Of a stretch of 64,000 bases of DNA, positions 51,001 through 60,919 are shown piece after piece. Under the pieces are notes generated by a model, which worked only from the letters and a program-made list of their open reading frames with translations, had not been told where the DNA came from and made no database searches. A program made the position numbers and the translations under genes. The stretch covers positions 20,153-84,152 of the forward strand of contig JAISZL010000032.1 of the NCBI GenBank assembly GCA_031269245.1, given 5' to 3'. Origin of the DNA: Synergistaceae bacterium. GTDB taxonomy: Bacteria > Synergistota > Synergistia > Synergistales > Synergistaceae. How positions within the stretch are numbered: the first letter of the stretch is position 1; each line of letters starts with the position of its first letter.

Positions 51001-52161
51001 TCAAATCTCATATCGCTCTATAGTGACGGCGGCATAGCACTCCATGCGCTCCGCCCTGCCCACGCTTCCCACATGCTCGCCGGATTTCACCTTGACGTTC
51101 AAACCTGAAAACGGGCAGCGGGCCTTGATTATCGCCTTCAAAAAATCCGCGATTCCCGGCATCGCCTCGCCAAGCCTCGGCACCTGAGCTACAAGCGTGA
51201 TATCCGCCCACACCAAATCCCACCCCTTCTCGACCAGCACGCTCACCACCCGTTCCAGAAGCGCCGCGCTGCGCGCATCCTTATATCGTCCGTCGGAGGC
51301 CGGGAACAGGGTCCCTATGTCCCCCTCCCCTGATGCGCCGAGCAACGCGTCAGCCAGGGCGTGACAGATTATATCGGCGTCGGAGTGTCCCAGCAACCCA
51401 AGGCGCGACGGTATCTCGACTCCGCCCAATACGAGCCTGCGGCCCGGAACGAGCTCATGCACGTCATATCCCATTCCGACGCGGAGCTCCTTCGCGCGCG
51501 CCGCCAGGGAGGTCGCCACAGCCCAATCGAAGTCGGTCGTAATTTTGAAATTCCTCTCGCTGCCCGGCACATAGGAGAGCTCGCGCGACGCCTCCAGCCA
51601 TAACGCCGCCTCGTCGGAGGCGCCGCGCGCTTCAGACTCCAACAGCTCGAGCAGCGATCTCCTGCGGAAAGCCTGGGGCGTCTGCGTCCGATAGATTTTT
51701 TCCCTTGATATAGCTCTCAGCGCACCACCGTCGACCTCCTTCAGCGAATCGCGCGAAGGCAGAAGAGGCACGGCGCCGCGCTCTGTCTCCGTCGCTCCGA
51801 TCAACGCCTCGCACACCTCCTCGGTGAGAAACGGCCTCGCGGCATCGTGGATCATGACGTAGTCGGAGCTCGCCGCCCGGAGCCCGTTCCTCACCGACTC
51901 AGAGCGCGTTTCACCGCCGTGCGCGTACGTCACCGGGCACCTGAAACCATGATTCTCCGAGTAGGAGTCCCAGCCTGGAGGCATGACGACCACCAGCTCG
52001 CCGACCATCCCGCGGGAAAAGAGCCGGTCAGCGACGCGCGCGCTCCACATCCACACCGGCACGGGCCCGAGCCTCCTGAACTGCTTAGGGATCCCCCCGA
52101 GACGGTTCCCGGCGCCAGCCGCGACGAGGATGAACGACCACGAAGGCGAAGCGCCGCTCAT
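51001..52161 (-). CDS. ispDF: Bifunctional IspD/IspF isoprenoid synthesis enzyme
   Basis: 386 residues. IspD part to about 225: ILVAAGAGNRLGGIPKQFRRLG, YVMIHDAARPFLT, IYRTQTPQAFRR. IspF part from about 228: RVGMGYDVHELVPGRRLVLGGVEIP, GLLGHSDADIICHALADALLGA, DIGTLFP, and the zinc residues D, H, H. It performs CTP addition to MEP and cyclisation of CDP-ME-phosphate; IspE must act between and is not in the window. The ATG overlaps the PIN-TRAM gene by 4 bp. Confidence 0.97.
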   Translation of the reverse strand: MSGASPSWSFILVAAGAGNRLGGIPKQFRRLGPVPVWMWSARVADRLFSRGMVGELVVVMPPGWDSYSENHGFRCPVTYAHGGETRSESVRNGLRAASSDYVMIHDAARPFLTEEVCEALIGATETERGAVPLLPSRDSLKEVDGGALRAISREKIYRTQTPQAFRRRSLLELLESEARGASDEAALWLEASRELSYVPGSERNFKITTDFDWAVATSLAARAKELRVGMGYDVHELVPGRRLVLGGVEIPSRLGLLGHSDADIICHALADALLGASGEGDIGTLFPASDGRYKDARSAALLERVVSVLVEKGWDLVWADITLVAQVPRLGEAMPGIADFLKAIIKARCPFSGLNVKVKSGEHVGSVGRAERMECYAAVTIERYEI

Positions 52162-53318
52162 CTCTTTAGCTTGCCAAACACCATTCTGCCCGCGGACGTC
52201 TGGAGCATCGAGGTGATCACGATATCGGCGGTCTGCCCTATATCGCTCTCCCCATCCTCCACCACGAGCATCGTGCCGTCCTCCAGGTAGCCTATACCCT
52301 GCCCCTGCTCCTTGCCCGGGCGGATGATGTCGATCCTCACCTGCTCCCCCGGAAGAAACTGGGGTTTCAACGAGTTCGCGAGGTCGTTCACGTTGAGGAC
52401 GCTCACCCCCTCGATCCTGGCTATCTGATTGAGGTTATAGTCGGTGGTCACGATCCTGGCATCCATCCTTTTACAGAGTTCCACCAACGCCTCGTCCACC
52501 TTATCCCTCTTCAGCTCCTTCATGCTCATATCAATTATGCTGACGACCATGCTCTTTATCTGCTGAAGCTCAGAGACGACGTTCAGTCCCTTGCGCCCGC
52601 GCGCCCTCCTCGCCGGGTCGGACGAATCCGCCACTCCCTGCAGTTCGGTGAGCACAAAGCGAGGCAGCACCAACACGCCCTCCAGAAACCCGGTGTTCGC
52701 TATGTCAAGTATGCGCCCGTCGATGAGCGCGCTGGTGTCCAGAACCTTCTTGCTCGCATCCGCGTGGTCAGACAGCTGGTCCGAACTGTAAGCCGCCGAC
52801 AGGTCGATCGCCTGCTTGCGCTTGTCACGCCTGGAGGAGAACTTCCCCCCTCGAACCACGATGTTTATTACAAGGGCCCATATGTCGTCGCGTCGTTTCA
52901 GAAATGACCACATGCCGACGAAGGCGAAGAATATGTTGAGCGCGATGGCGATATAAAAACCTATGCCGGGTATTCCTATGAAAGGAATCGCGACCAGATT
53001 GGCGAGCAGCAGGCTCACTATCAGCCCAAGAGTCGCCACCCCTATGTCGGAGATCATGACGTTCTGCAGCATGTTCTCAAGAAATTGCCCGGTCCTTCGC
53101 AGTGCCCACCAGACGATGGGAGTCAATATAAAACCGATCATTGCCAATAACATTATGGAAAAAGTTGTCCAGACGTTCGGGTAGGCAAGTTCCTTCATCC
53201 AGTCGAGCTTCAGGGAAAGCAACGCCTGCGCTATCTGATACCCGGCTATGCCTCCGACGAGCGTCATAAAAAATCTAAGCACCATCTTCATGACCGCGTT
53301 TATTCCGCTTTCATTCAC
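52158..53318 (-). CDS. PIN-TRAM domain membrane protein (YacL-like)
   Basis: 386 residues. Four hydrophobic helices in 1-145 are followed by a PIN domain (VLDTSALIDGRILDIANTGFLEGVLVLPRFVLTELQGVAD ... ARIVTTDYNLN) with the acidic metal-binding residues kept. A TRAM RNA-binding domain ends the protein (GEQVRIDIIRPGKEQGQGIGYLEDGTMLVVE). This matches YacL of Bacillus, encoded upstream of ispD there too. Predicted membrane-anchored RNase; its targets are unknown. Confidence 0.93.
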   Translation of the reverse strand: MNESGINAVMKMVLRFFMTLVGGIAGYQIAQALLSLKLDWMKELAYPNVWTTFSIMLLAMIGFILTPIVWWALRRTGQFLENMLQNVMISDIGVATLGLIVSLLLANLVAIPFIGIPGIGFYIAIALNIFFAFVGMWSFLKRRDDIWALVINIVVRGGKFSSRRDKRKQAIDLSAAYSSDQLSDHADASKKVLDTSALIDGRILDIANTGFLEGVLVLPRFVLTELQGVADSSDPARRARGRKGLNVVSELQQIKSMVVSIIDMSMKELKRDKVDEALVELCKRMDARIVTTDYNLNQIARIEGVSVLNVNDLANSLKPQFLPGEQVRIDIIRPGKEQGQGIGYLEDGTMLVVEDGESDIGQTADIVITSMLQTSAGRMVFGKLKR

Positions 53319-53356
53319 CTAACCCTCCCCCTTCATAAGAGCCTGCGCCCCTGCGC

Positions 53357-53968
53357 TCAATCCTCCTCTCTCTCCATCTCCCGCCTGGACTCAAGGGCCA
53401 TGTGCAAAGTCATCCGGTCGGCATAGCCTATGCTTCCCCCCACCGGCAGACCATACGAGAGACGTGATATCCTTACGTCGAATTCAGACAGCGACTCCTG
53501 GATCATGAAGGCGGTCATGTCCCCCTCTACGCGGGGGTTGAGCGCCAAGATCACCTCATCAGGCGAAATGGCCGTTATCCTTCTCCTCAGGTTTTCCACG
53601 CTTGCTTTTGGGATCTCCTGATCCTCAAGAGGCGAGCACCTGCCGCCAAGCACGTGGTACAGACCTTCGTACACGCCCGACTGTTCCATTGCCACGCAGT
53701 CCTCCTGAGTCTCGACTACGCATATCTTTCGTCTGTCCCTGCGCGGGTCGGAGCATACGGAACATACGTCCTCGGTGGTTATATTGCCGCATTCGACGCA
53801 GGAGCGCACCTGCTCCCTCATCTCCGAGACAGCCCTGGCGAACGATCTGGCCCACTCCGGGTCCTGCCCGAGCATGAAGAAGACCATGCGCCTCGCGGTC
53901 TTCTCGCCCACCCCGGGGAACTTGCTCCACAGGCTTATGAGTCGATCGATCGAATCCGGCACACCCAA
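53357..53968 (-). CDS. recR: Recombination protein RecR
   Basis: 203 residues from TTG 53968; GTG 53962 (VPDSIDRL) is as likely. HhH motif LWSKFPGVGEKTARRMVFFML, C4 zinc finger CVECGNITTEDVCSVC, and a Toprim domain (ICVVETQEDCVAMEQSG; ALNPRVEGDMTA). It works with RecF/RecO in gap repair. Begins directly after the ybaB stop. Confidence 0.96.
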   Translation of the reverse strand: MGVPDSIDRLISLWSKFPGVGEKTARRMVFFMLGQDPEWARSFARAVSEMREQVRSCVECGNITTEDVCSVCSDPRRDRRKICVVETQEDCVAMEQSGVYEGLYHVLGGRCSPLEDQEIPKASVENLRRRITAISPDEVILALNPRVEGDMTAFMIQESLSEFDVRISRLSYGLPVGGSIGYADRMTLHMALESRREMEREED

Positions 53969-54289
53969 CTAAAAAAGACCCGGGATGTTCATTCCGCCCG
54001 TCAAGCCGCCCATGCGCTTTTCAGCGAGCTCCCTGCCGAGGCGTATGGACTCCCTCACAGCCGACAGCACCAGATCCTCCAGCATCTCCACGTCCTCAGG
54101 GTCTACGACTTCCTTGGAGATCGATATCGAAATTACGTCTCCGTGCCCGTTCGCCTTGGCCGTAACCATCCCGCCGCCGCTCGCGCCCTCGACCACCTCG
54201 TTCGCCAGCTCCTCCTGCGCCAACGTCATCTGAGCCTGCATCCTCTGAACCTGCTTCAACATTTTATCCATTTTCATATTTGAAATCAT
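53969..54289 (-). CDS. ybaB: YbaB/EbfC nucleoid-associated protein
   Basis: 106 residues; AAAGGA before ATG 54289, with an alternative ATG at 54277. Contains MDKMLKQVQRMQAQMTLAQEEL and VVDPEDVEMLEDLVLSAVRES, the usual YbaB fold. It precedes recR, the conserved pair, but dnaX, which normally comes first, is absent; a glycosyltransferase gene is there instead. Confidence 0.94.
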   Translation of the reverse strand: MISNMKMDKMLKQVQRMQAQMTLAQEELANEVVEGASGGGMVTAKANGHGDVISISISKEVVDPEDVEMLEDLVLSAVRESIRLGRELAEKRMGGLTGGMNIPGLF

Positions 54290-54326
54290 CGTCCTTTTCT
54301 GTGCAATATTTTATGCCGCGCGACAG

Positions 54327-56090
54327 TCATGAGGGCTGCTTCCATACATCAAGCCCCATTTTTTTGAGCAGCACAAGCATCACGAAAACAGGAAGCCGTA
54401 CCACCCTCCTCCAGCGGCTCGGCTCCTGAATGACCCTGTACAACCACTCCAGGCGCAGTTTCCTCCACCCGGCCGGAGCCCTCTTCAACCTGCCGGATAT
54501 GACGTCGAAGCTGCCGCCGACTCCAATACCGACTATATTGCCGAGTTTGCCCCTATTTTCATAAAGCCAATACTCCTGTTTGGGCACCCCGAGCGCCACC
54601 AAGAGTATCTGAGCGCCAGCCCCCCGTATCTCTTCGCATATGCCGTCGTCCTCGTCCCGCTTGAAATAGCCGCTTCTGGCGCCCTTGACCGACAGGCCCG
54701 GGTATTTCTCTCTCAGCTTCATGGCGGCCTCGGCCGCCACGGCAGGCTTGCCGCCGAGGAAGTAGACCGCCCATCCGTGCCCCGCCGCGAGGCGGCATAG
54801 ATGATCGACGAAGTCTATCCCGGGTATCCGCTCCTGGACGCTGAAGCCCAAAAAACGCAGAGCCCACACGAGTCCAGTCCCGTCCGGCAGGACAAGGCCC
54901 GCCTCCCGCACGATCATGCCGTACTTGGCGTCGCCGCGGCTGAGCAGTGCCGCAAGCGCGTCGGGGGTCACTATCATCTGAGGGGCATTGTTGGCCCTTA
55001 TCCATCCGCCCACCCTCCCAAGGGCGTAGTCCAGGGAAAAATTGTCAACCGCCACGCCCCAGAGCGACGGGCGTTTCATCGAGCTGTCGTCCTTATTCCC
55101 GTAACGGGCGATCGCTATGTAAATCCCAATCCCCACGAGGGCCGCGCTCACGGCGAGGGAGAACGGGTCGATCAGGCGCATCTGCAAGACCGCCATAGAC
55201 GCCCCGCACGTCCCGCAAATCGCGGTCACGATGAACACCGCGACGGGATGGTCGATGCCCCGGTTCACCAGTTTCCTGTAAAAAAGCATGTTGCCCAACG
55301 GCTTTGGGGAGAACGCCGCCGACAGGACACTGAGGGACGTCTCTATTATCGGGATGGCCAAAAGCCCTAGCGGGAGGATCATGACGGTGGCGAAGGCAAC
55401 CCCCTTGCTCGCCCCCAGCATCGACGTACCAGCGAGCAGCGTGCCCCACATCGTGGAGAGCGGCGCGCCGAGCCTGCGATATACATTGACGTGCCTGCTC
55501 CAGAAGACGAGGATGAGCGCGAGGCCGCAGAGAGACATGACGAGGGCATCCGACGGACCCTTGGACGACAGGGCGGTCACCGCCACCATCAATATCCAGC
55601 TGACGAGAATCAGTCCTCCGCCCATTCCCGGTATCTCGTCCAACTCCTGGAAGAGCACCGGGAAAAAACCCATCCAGAGAGTGCTCAATATCATTATCGT
55701 CGTGATGTTGGATAGATACAGAAATTCCCCGTCGGGCCTGCCGATAAAGGTGATCCTCGGCCCAAGCAGCGCCACCCCGAACCCGATCGCCAGATAGCAG
55801 AACCGCAGATCCCAGTTTTTGGCCACCTTCTGGCAAAAGCCGACCAAACCCGATATGACGCCGGCGGTTATCATGAGCTTCATCGGAGCGCTCGATGCCC
55901 ATATCCCGCATATGGCCCAGGAGGCGATCAGGCTGATGTCCCTGAGATAATAGTACTGGTCGCGCTCGAGGTCGCGCCTGAAGAACCTCTGGGTAAAAAA
56001 ACACGCGACGACGACGGACGCCACGACCATCGCCATTCTGACAAAACCAGCATCCTGCCCTGACAGCTGAAGAAGAAGGGAGCGGATCAT
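54327..56090 (-). CDS. Fusion: WecA/MraY-like membrane domain + WecG/TagA (GT26) glycosyltransferase
   Basis: 587 residues. Residues 1-335 form about ten membrane helices arranged like polyprenyl-phosphate GlcNAc/MurNAc-phosphate transferases (AFxxx helices, GTSMLGASKGVAFATVMILPLGLLAIPIIET matching the K-based loop). The usual DD after GLI is GF in SGLVGF. The NxxDGxDGL loop is replaced by ELDEIPGMGGG. The C-terminal HxH region is FYRKLVNRGIDHP. Residues 345-587 are a GT26 domain: NAPQMIVTPDALAALLSRGD, VLPDGTGLVWALRF, GIDFVDHLCRLA, YFLGGKP, VALGVPKQEYWLYENR, GVGGSFDVISGRLKRAP. GT26 enzymes add ManNAc(A)-type sugars to lipid-linked GlcNAc. Confidence 0.85.
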   Translation of the reverse strand: MIRSLLLQLSGQDAGFVRMAMVVASVVVACFFTQRFFRRDLERDQYYYLRDISLIASWAICGIWASSAPMKLMITAGVISGLVGFCQKVAKNWDLRFCYLAIGFGVALLGPRITFIGRPDGEFLYLSNITTIMILSTLWMGFFPVLFQELDEIPGMGGGLILVSWILMVAVTALSSKGPSDALVMSLCGLALILVFWSRHVNVYRRLGAPLSTMWGTLLAGTSMLGASKGVAFATVMILPLGLLAIPIIETSLSVLSAAFSPKPLGNMLFYRKLVNRGIDHPVAVFIVTAICGTCGASMAVLQMRLIDPFSLAVSAALVGIGIYIAIARYGNKDDSSMKRPSLWGVAVDNFSLDYALGRVGGWIRANNAPQMIVTPDALAALLSRGDAKYGMIVREAGLVLPDGTGLVWALRFLGFSVQERIPGIDFVDHLCRLAAGHGWAVYFLGGKPAVAAEAAMKLREKYPGLSVKGARSGYFKRDEDDGICEEIRGAGAQILLVALGVPKQEYWLYENRGKLGNIVGIGVGGSFDVISGRLKRAPAGWRKLRLEWLYRVIQEPSRWRRVVRLPVFVMLVLLKKMGLDVWKQPS

Positions 56091-56100
56091 GGCGGGTATG

Positions 56101-57378
56101 TCAGACCGCTATCCTGTCCAAGCCGCCGACATATGGCCTGAGGGCTTCTGGAATGACGATGCTGCCGTCCTCCCTCTGGCAGTTCTCCATTATGGCTATG
56201 AGGCACCTGCCTACGGCGATACCTGAACCGTTCAAGGTATGGACGAAGCGAATCCTGCCGCCATCCTTCGAGCGATAGCGCGTGCCCATGCGCCGCGCCT
56301 GGAAGTCCTCGCAGTTGCTGCACGAGCTTATCTCCCTGTAGCAGTTTTGCGACGGAAGCCAGACCTCTATGTCATACGTCTTGCAGGACGCGTTGCCTAT
56401 ATCGCCAGTCGAAAGCAGGACCACGCGGTAGGGCAGCTCCAGCAGCCGCAGCACGCGCTCCGCGGCGCCGAGCAGCAGGTCGAGCTCGGCGTAGCTCGTC
56501 TCAGGCGTGCAGAGCTTCACCAACTCGACTTTGTCGAACTGATGCTGCCTCAGCATCCCCTTCATGTCCCTGCCATACGAACCCGCCTCCCTCCTGAAGC
56601 ACGAGGTGTAAGCCGTGTAGAGAAGGGGCAGGTCGCTCTCATTCAGTATCTCGCCGTAATGCAGATTCGTCAGAGGGACCTCCGCTGTGGGTATGAGCCA
56701 TAGATCGTCATTGGCGCACTTGTACTGGTCATCCGCGAACTTGGGGAGCTGCCCCGTGCCCTGCATCGTCGCGGAGTTAACGAGCAGCGGCGGCATTATC
56801 TCCCTGTAGCCGTGTCTGGTGGTGTGCAGGTCGAGCATGAAGTTGATGAGCGCCCTCTCGACTCGCGCCCCATGCCCCTTGAGGACGGTGAAGCGGCTCT
56901 CCGAGAGCCTTGCTCCTCGCTTGAAATCCATTATGTCCAGCGCCTCGCCGAGCTCCCAGTGCGGCTTGGGCTCGAAGGGGAACTCCTTCGGCGCGCCCCA
57001 TTTTTTTATCTCCAGGTTGTCGCTCTCGTCCCTCCCCTCTGGAACGCTCGCGTCGAGTCTGTTGGGCATCATGAGAAGTTTAGACCGAACATCCTCCTCG
57101 ATCTCCGCCAGTTGGGCATCGAGCTCCTTGATGCGCTCGCCCGCAAGGCGCATCTCCTCCATAAGAGCGGAGGCGTCCCCGCCGGATCTCTTGATGTCCC
57201 CCACCTTGCGGGACCCCTCGTTGCGAGACGCCTTCAGGTCCTCGGCGAGGCCCAGTATCGCCCTCCTGCGCGCCTCCAGATCGAGCAGCGCGTCGAGGTC
57301 GAAGCTGTGACTGCGTTTTTTGAGCAGCTCGCGGACGTCGTCGGGGTTCTCCCTTATCCATTTGGGGTCGAGCATCAT
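56101..57378 (-). CDS. serS: Seryl-tRNA synthetase
   Basis: 425 residues; ATG overlaps the ribH stop (ATGA). An N-terminal coiled-coil arm (residues 30-100) is followed by class II motifs: LIPTAEVPLTNLHYGEIL, FRREAGSYGRDMKGMLRQHQFDKVE (motif 2) and HTLNGSGIAVGRCLIAIMEN (motif 3). The next gene on the strand, the GT26 fusion, starts 10 bp later. Confidence 0.98.
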   Translation of the reverse strand: MMLDPKWIRENPDDVRELLKKRSHSFDLDALLDLEARRRAILGLAEDLKASRNEGSRKVGDIKRSGGDASALMEEMRLAGERIKELDAQLAEIEEDVRSKLLMMPNRLDASVPEGRDESDNLEIKKWGAPKEFPFEPKPHWELGEALDIMDFKRGARLSESRFTVLKGHGARVERALINFMLDLHTTRHGYREIMPPLLVNSATMQGTGQLPKFADDQYKCANDDLWLIPTAEVPLTNLHYGEILNESDLPLLYTAYTSCFRREAGSYGRDMKGMLRQHQFDKVELVKLCTPETSYAELDLLLGAAERVLRLLELPYRVVLLSTGDIGNASCKTYDIEVWLPSQNCYREISSCSNCEDFQARRMGTRYRSKDGGRIRFVHTLNGSGIAVGRCLIAIMENCQREDGSIVIPEALRPYVGGLDRIAV

Positions 57379-57863
57379 TCGCCCTCCCCATTGGCGCGCT
57401 CTCTCGCCCGGGCTAGAACATTAGCCGTCTCGAGCGCGGCCAGCGCGGCATCCGCGCCCTTATTGCCGGCTTTGCTCCCCGCCCTCATGAGCGCCTGTTC
57501 GAGATTCGAACAGGTGAGCACGCCAAAGCCAACAGGCGTCCTCTGCTCCAGGCTCACGCTGGCGAGCCCCTTGGACACCTCTGCGCAGACGTAGTCGAAA
57601 TGCGGGGTGTCGCCCTGTATCACCGCGCCCAGAGCCACTATCGCGTCGTACCTGCCCGTCAAGGCTATCTCCTTCGCCAAAAGCGGCAGTTCCCAAGCTC
57701 CCGGCACCCAATACACGTCTATATCCTGGCGGCGGACGTCATGCCTGGTCAAGGCGTCCACCGCCCCGTCGATAAGCCTGCCTGTGATCAGCTCGTTGAA
57801 GCGGGACGCCGCAACGGCGAACCGCAGCCCCGAGCCTATCATCGAACCCTGAACAGTCCTCAT
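57375..57863 (-). CDS. ribH: 6,7-dimethyl-8-ribityllumazine synthase
   Basis: 162 residues from ATG 57863 with GGAGG at 10 nt. VAASRFNELITGRLIDGAVDAL, VPGAWELPLLAKEIA, ALGAVIQGDTPHFDYVCAEV (catalytic His) and GFGVLTCSNLEQAL fit the family. Condenses the pyrimidine and the butanone phosphate from RibBA. Last rib gene in the cluster. Confidence 0.97.
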   Translation of the reverse strand: MRTVQGSMIGSGLRFAVAASRFNELITGRLIDGAVDALTRHDVRRQDIDVYWVPGAWELPLLAKEIALTGRYDAIVALGAVIQGDTPHFDYVCAEVSKGLASVSLEQRTPVGFGVLTCSNLEQALMRAGSKAGNKGADAALAALETANVLARARERANGEGE

Positions 57864-57908
57864 GAACACCAAACCTCCGATATATTCGCTAAACAAACCG
57901 GGCGTCCC

Positions 57909-59135
57909 TCAATTCAAATGCAGCATGTGACCCATCTTGCGGCACTTGGTCTGAAGGTACCTCTTGTTGTGCTCGTTCGCGGGGAACTCGAGCTGAACTC
58001 TCTCCGTTATCTCCAGCCCATAACCCTCCAATCCGACAACCTTTCTCGGGTTGTTGGTCATCAGCCTGATCTTCTTTATCCCCAGATCGAGCAGGATCTG
58101 CGCCCCAACTCCGTAATCCCTGAGATCCGGCGGGTAACCGAGAGCGATGTTGGCGTCCTCGGTGTCCAGCCCCCGCTCCTGCAATTCATACGCCTTCAGC
58201 TTGGCGAGAAGCCCTATCCCGCGCCCCTCCTGCCTCAGATACAGTATCACGCCCGCGCCCTCGCGCTCAATCTTATCCATCGCCTGGTGGAGCTGCTGGC
58301 CGCAGTCGCACCTGAGCGAGCCGAAGGTGTCCCCGGTGAGACACTCCGAGTGGACCCTCACCAGAACGCTGTCCGGGGATCTGACGTCCCCCTTCACCAA
58401 AGCGAGGTGCACCAGGGACTCGTCGTCAGGCAAATACCTGTAGGCGTATCCCCGGAAATCCCCGTAAGCCGTCGGGAGCTCTACCTCCGCCTCGCACGTG
58501 ACCAGATGCTCCATGCTCAGCCTGTACTTTATCAGATCCGCCACCGAGATTATCTTGAGGCCGTGCCTGCTGGCGAAGCCCAGCAACTGCGGCAGCCTGG
58601 CCATGGTGCCGTCCTCGTTCAACACCTCGCAGATCGCGCCGGCACCGCCGCACCCCGCCAAGCGCGCCAGATCGACGGCGGCCTCCGTGTGACCCGCTCG
58701 CTTCAGCACTCCCCCCGGTTTAGCGATGAGCGGAAACACGTGGCCCGGACGCCTGAAATCCCCCGGGACCGACGCCGGCGCGGCGAGCCTGCGGACGGTG
58801 ACGGCCCTGTCCTCCGCCGATATCCCCGTGGTGGTGTCCGCCATTGCGTCCACCGACACGGTGAACGCCGTGCCGTGAAGATCGGTGTTGCGCTCGACCA
58901 TGAGGTCCAGCCTCAGTCTTTCCGCTATGTCGGGGGCAAGGGGGCAACACACCAGACCTCGCGCGTGCCTCACCAAAAAATTCATCTTCTCGGCTGTGCA
59001 CGACTCGGCCGCCATCACGACGTCCCCCTCGTTTTCGCGGTTTGCGTCGTCCACCACTATTACCATTTTACCAGAAGCAATATCATCTATGGCATCACTT
59101 ATTGTATTTAAATGCAATTCTTCTTGATTCCCCAT
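57909..59135 (-). CDS. ribBA: Bifunctional DHBP synthase / GTP cyclohydrolase II
   Basis: 408 residues from ATG 59135, AGGGGGG 7 nt upstream; the track's GTG 59138 is one codon earlier. RibB half: [54 protein letters not shown]. RibA half: [19 protein letters not shown] with the three zinc cysteines, [10 protein letters not shown], and [10 protein letters not shown]. Both halves appear complete, so both substrates of lumazine synthase come from this protein's products. Confidence 0.97.
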   Translation of the reverse strand: MGNQEELHLNTISDAIDDIASGKMVIVVDDANRENEGDVVMAAESCTAEKMNFLVRHARGLVCCPLAPDIAERLRLDLMVERNTDLHGTAFTVSVDAMADTTTGISAEDRAVTVRRLAAPASVPGDFRRPGHVFPLIAKPGGVLKRAGHTEAAVDLARLAGCGGAGAICEVLNEDGTMARLPQLLGFASRHGLKIISVADLIKYRLSMEHLVTCEAEVELPTAYGDFRGYAYRYLPDDESLVHLALVKGDVRSPDSVLVRVHSECLTGDTFGSLRCDCGQQLHQAMDKIEREGAGVILYLRQEGRGIGLLAKLKAYELQERGLDTEDANIALGYPPDLRDYGVGAQILLDLGIKKIRLMTNNPRKVVGLEGYGLEITERVQLEFPANEHNKRYLQTKCRKMGHMLHLN

Positions 59136-59147
59136 CACAATACCCCC

Positions 59148-59810
59148 CTAAGACCAGCCGTATTCGCGTAGTTTCTCCCACGTCAGCGCATCGGCGCCGC
59201 CCAGCTCGTTTTTCTCCGTCCGAATCCGAAGGAGCCTGGCCGCATAGCGAGCCATCGCGTCTATCTCGATGTTGACGCGGCAGCGCGGGGTGAGCGCGCC
59301 TATCGTTGTGGCGGACATCGTCGCTGGGATGACGCCGACCGAGAACTCCTCGCCGGACGAGTCTATCACCGTCAGGCTGACGCCGTCTATCGCTATCGAG
59401 CCCTTGGCCGCGATCCCCCACGATATGCGCTCCGACGCGGAGATCCATATTTTTTTCGACCCGCCCCCGTCCTCTATGCGGGTGACCGACCCGACCTCGT
59501 CGACGTGCCCCAGAACCATGTGCCCGTCGAGCCTTCCCCCGACCTTCACGGCGCGCTCCAGGTTCACGGCGTCGCCGGCGTGAAGGTCGCCCAGGCGCGT
59601 GGCCCGCAGGGTCTCCCCCATCATCTGCGCGCAGAACGAGCCTCCCTCCGCCCATATCGCTGTGAGGCACGCGCCGGAGACCGATATCGACTCCCCCGGC
59701 GCGACCTCGCGGGCAATCGCTGTAGATCCTATGCGCAGGCGATAAATATCACCGGCGTCGTGGGCCAGGGACAGGACCCTCCCGACGCTCTCTACAAGTC
59801 CGGTGAACAC
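59148..59810 (-). CDS. ribE: Riboflavin synthase alpha subunit
   Basis: 220 residues. Two lumazine-binding repeats: MFTGLVESVGRVLSL with GESISVSGACLTAIW, and GHMVLGHVDEVGSVTRIED with KGSIAIDGVSLTVID. The start overlaps the ribD end by 19 bp. Confidence 0.97.
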   Translation of the reverse strand: MFTGLVESVGRVLSLAHDAGDIYRLRIGSTAIAREVAPGESISVSGACLTAIWAEGGSFCAQMMGETLRATRLGDLHAGDAVNLERAVKVGGRLDGHMVLGHVDEVGSVTRIEDGGGSKKIWISASERISWGIAAKGSIAIDGVSLTVIDSSGEEFSVGVIPATMSATTIGALTPRCRVNIEIDAMARYAARLLRIRTEKNELGGADALTWEKLREYGWS

Positions 59811-60919
59811 GAGGGAATGCCCTCCAGCCAGAGATCGTCCCCTATCTTGCGAACCCTAACTTGCTTCAGTGATATGGCGTCTCCCATGTTGGCGAACGTG
59901 ATGTTCTGAGACAGGTTGATTCCCCTGCCCAGCAGCTTGGGGGCGATAAAGAGGGAGAATTCGTCAACGGCGCCGGAGGCTACGAACGAGCCTATGACGC
60001 CGGCGCCTCCCTCCACCATGAGGTTGTTCACCCCCATCGCGGATATCTCGCTCAGAATGCGGCTCACCGGTATATGAGGCCCGGTGTCCTCTGTATGCTT
60101 GATTATCTTAGCGCCCCTTTGGACGAGCTTTGATTCCCTCGCCTCGTCCGGGGCGGCTCCCGCGAAAAAGACGCACCTCCCTTCATCGAGGACGCGAGCG
60201 CTCGGAGGGGTGTCGAGGTTTCTGTCAATTACGATTTTAAGCGGCGAGAGGCCCTCGGAGCCGCGGACCGTCAGCATGGGGTCGTCCTTCAGGATGGTTC
60301 CTACCCCCACCACTATGGCGTCGTTCTCCGCCCGCATGAGGTGCGCCCTCACCCTCGACGGCTCCCCGCTTATCCATTTGCTCTCGCCGTCCGGCATCGC
60401 CATGCGGCCGTCCAGCGACACGGCCGCCTTGACCGTCACCCACGGGCGACCAATCGTCATGTTCCTGATGAAGCCCCTGTTGATCCAGCGGCACTCGTCC
60501 TCCAACACTCCGACCTCCACCTCCACCCCGGCGTCCGAGAGATGCTCGATGCCCCCTCCGCGGACCTTCGGGTTGGGGTCCCGGATGCCCACTATCACCC
60601 TGGACACCCCCGCTTCGATCAAAGCGTCGCAGCACGGCGGCGTGTTCCCGACGTGGCAGCAGGGCTCGAGATTGACATATACGGTACAGCCTGCCACGGA
60701 TTGCCGCGCCTTCCTCAGCGCGTCAACCTCCGCGTGAAAGCCGCCGTAGTTCCTGTGAAACCCGCAGGATATCGCCCTCCCGCCCTCCACGCCGTAGTCT
60801 ACTATGACGCAACCGACGCGCGGATTCGGGCTTACGCTGCCGGTCCCTCTGTAAGCGAAGCTCAACGCCATTCTCATGTAGCGCTCGTGCGTGTTTCGTT
60901 CCGATGAAGAGTGCGTCAA
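59792..60919 (-). CDS. ribD: Bifunctional riboflavin deaminase/reductase
   Basis: 375 residues; TTG start overlapping the uvrC stop (TTGA) with GGAGG at 10 nt. Deaminase domain: SVSPNPRVGCVIV, GGFHAEVDAL and the zinc motif EPCCHVGNTPPCCDALI. Reductase domain from about 155: WVTVKAAVSLDGRMA, VGVGTILKDDPMLTVR, LMVEGGAGVIGSF. First rib gene; no FMN riboswitch lies upstream, as it is coupled to uvrC. Confidence 0.97.
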   Translation of the reverse strand: MTHSSSERNTHERYMRMALSFAYRGTGSVSPNPRVGCVIVDYGVEGGRAISCGFHRNYGGFHAEVDALRKARQSVAGCTVYVNLEPCCHVGNTPPCCDALIEAGVSRVIVGIRDPNPKVRGGGIEHLSDAGVEVEVGVLEDECRWINRGFIRNMTIGRPWVTVKAAVSLDGRMAMPDGESKWISGEPSRVRAHLMRAENDAIVVGVGTILKDDPMLTVRGSEGLSPLKIVIDRNLDTPPSARVLDEGRCVFFAGAAPDEARESKLVQRGAKIIKHTEDTGPHIPVSRILSEISAMGVNNLMVEGGAGVIGSFVASGAVDEFSLFIAPKLLGRGINLSQNITFANMGDAISLKQVRVRKIGDDLWLEGIPSCSPDL

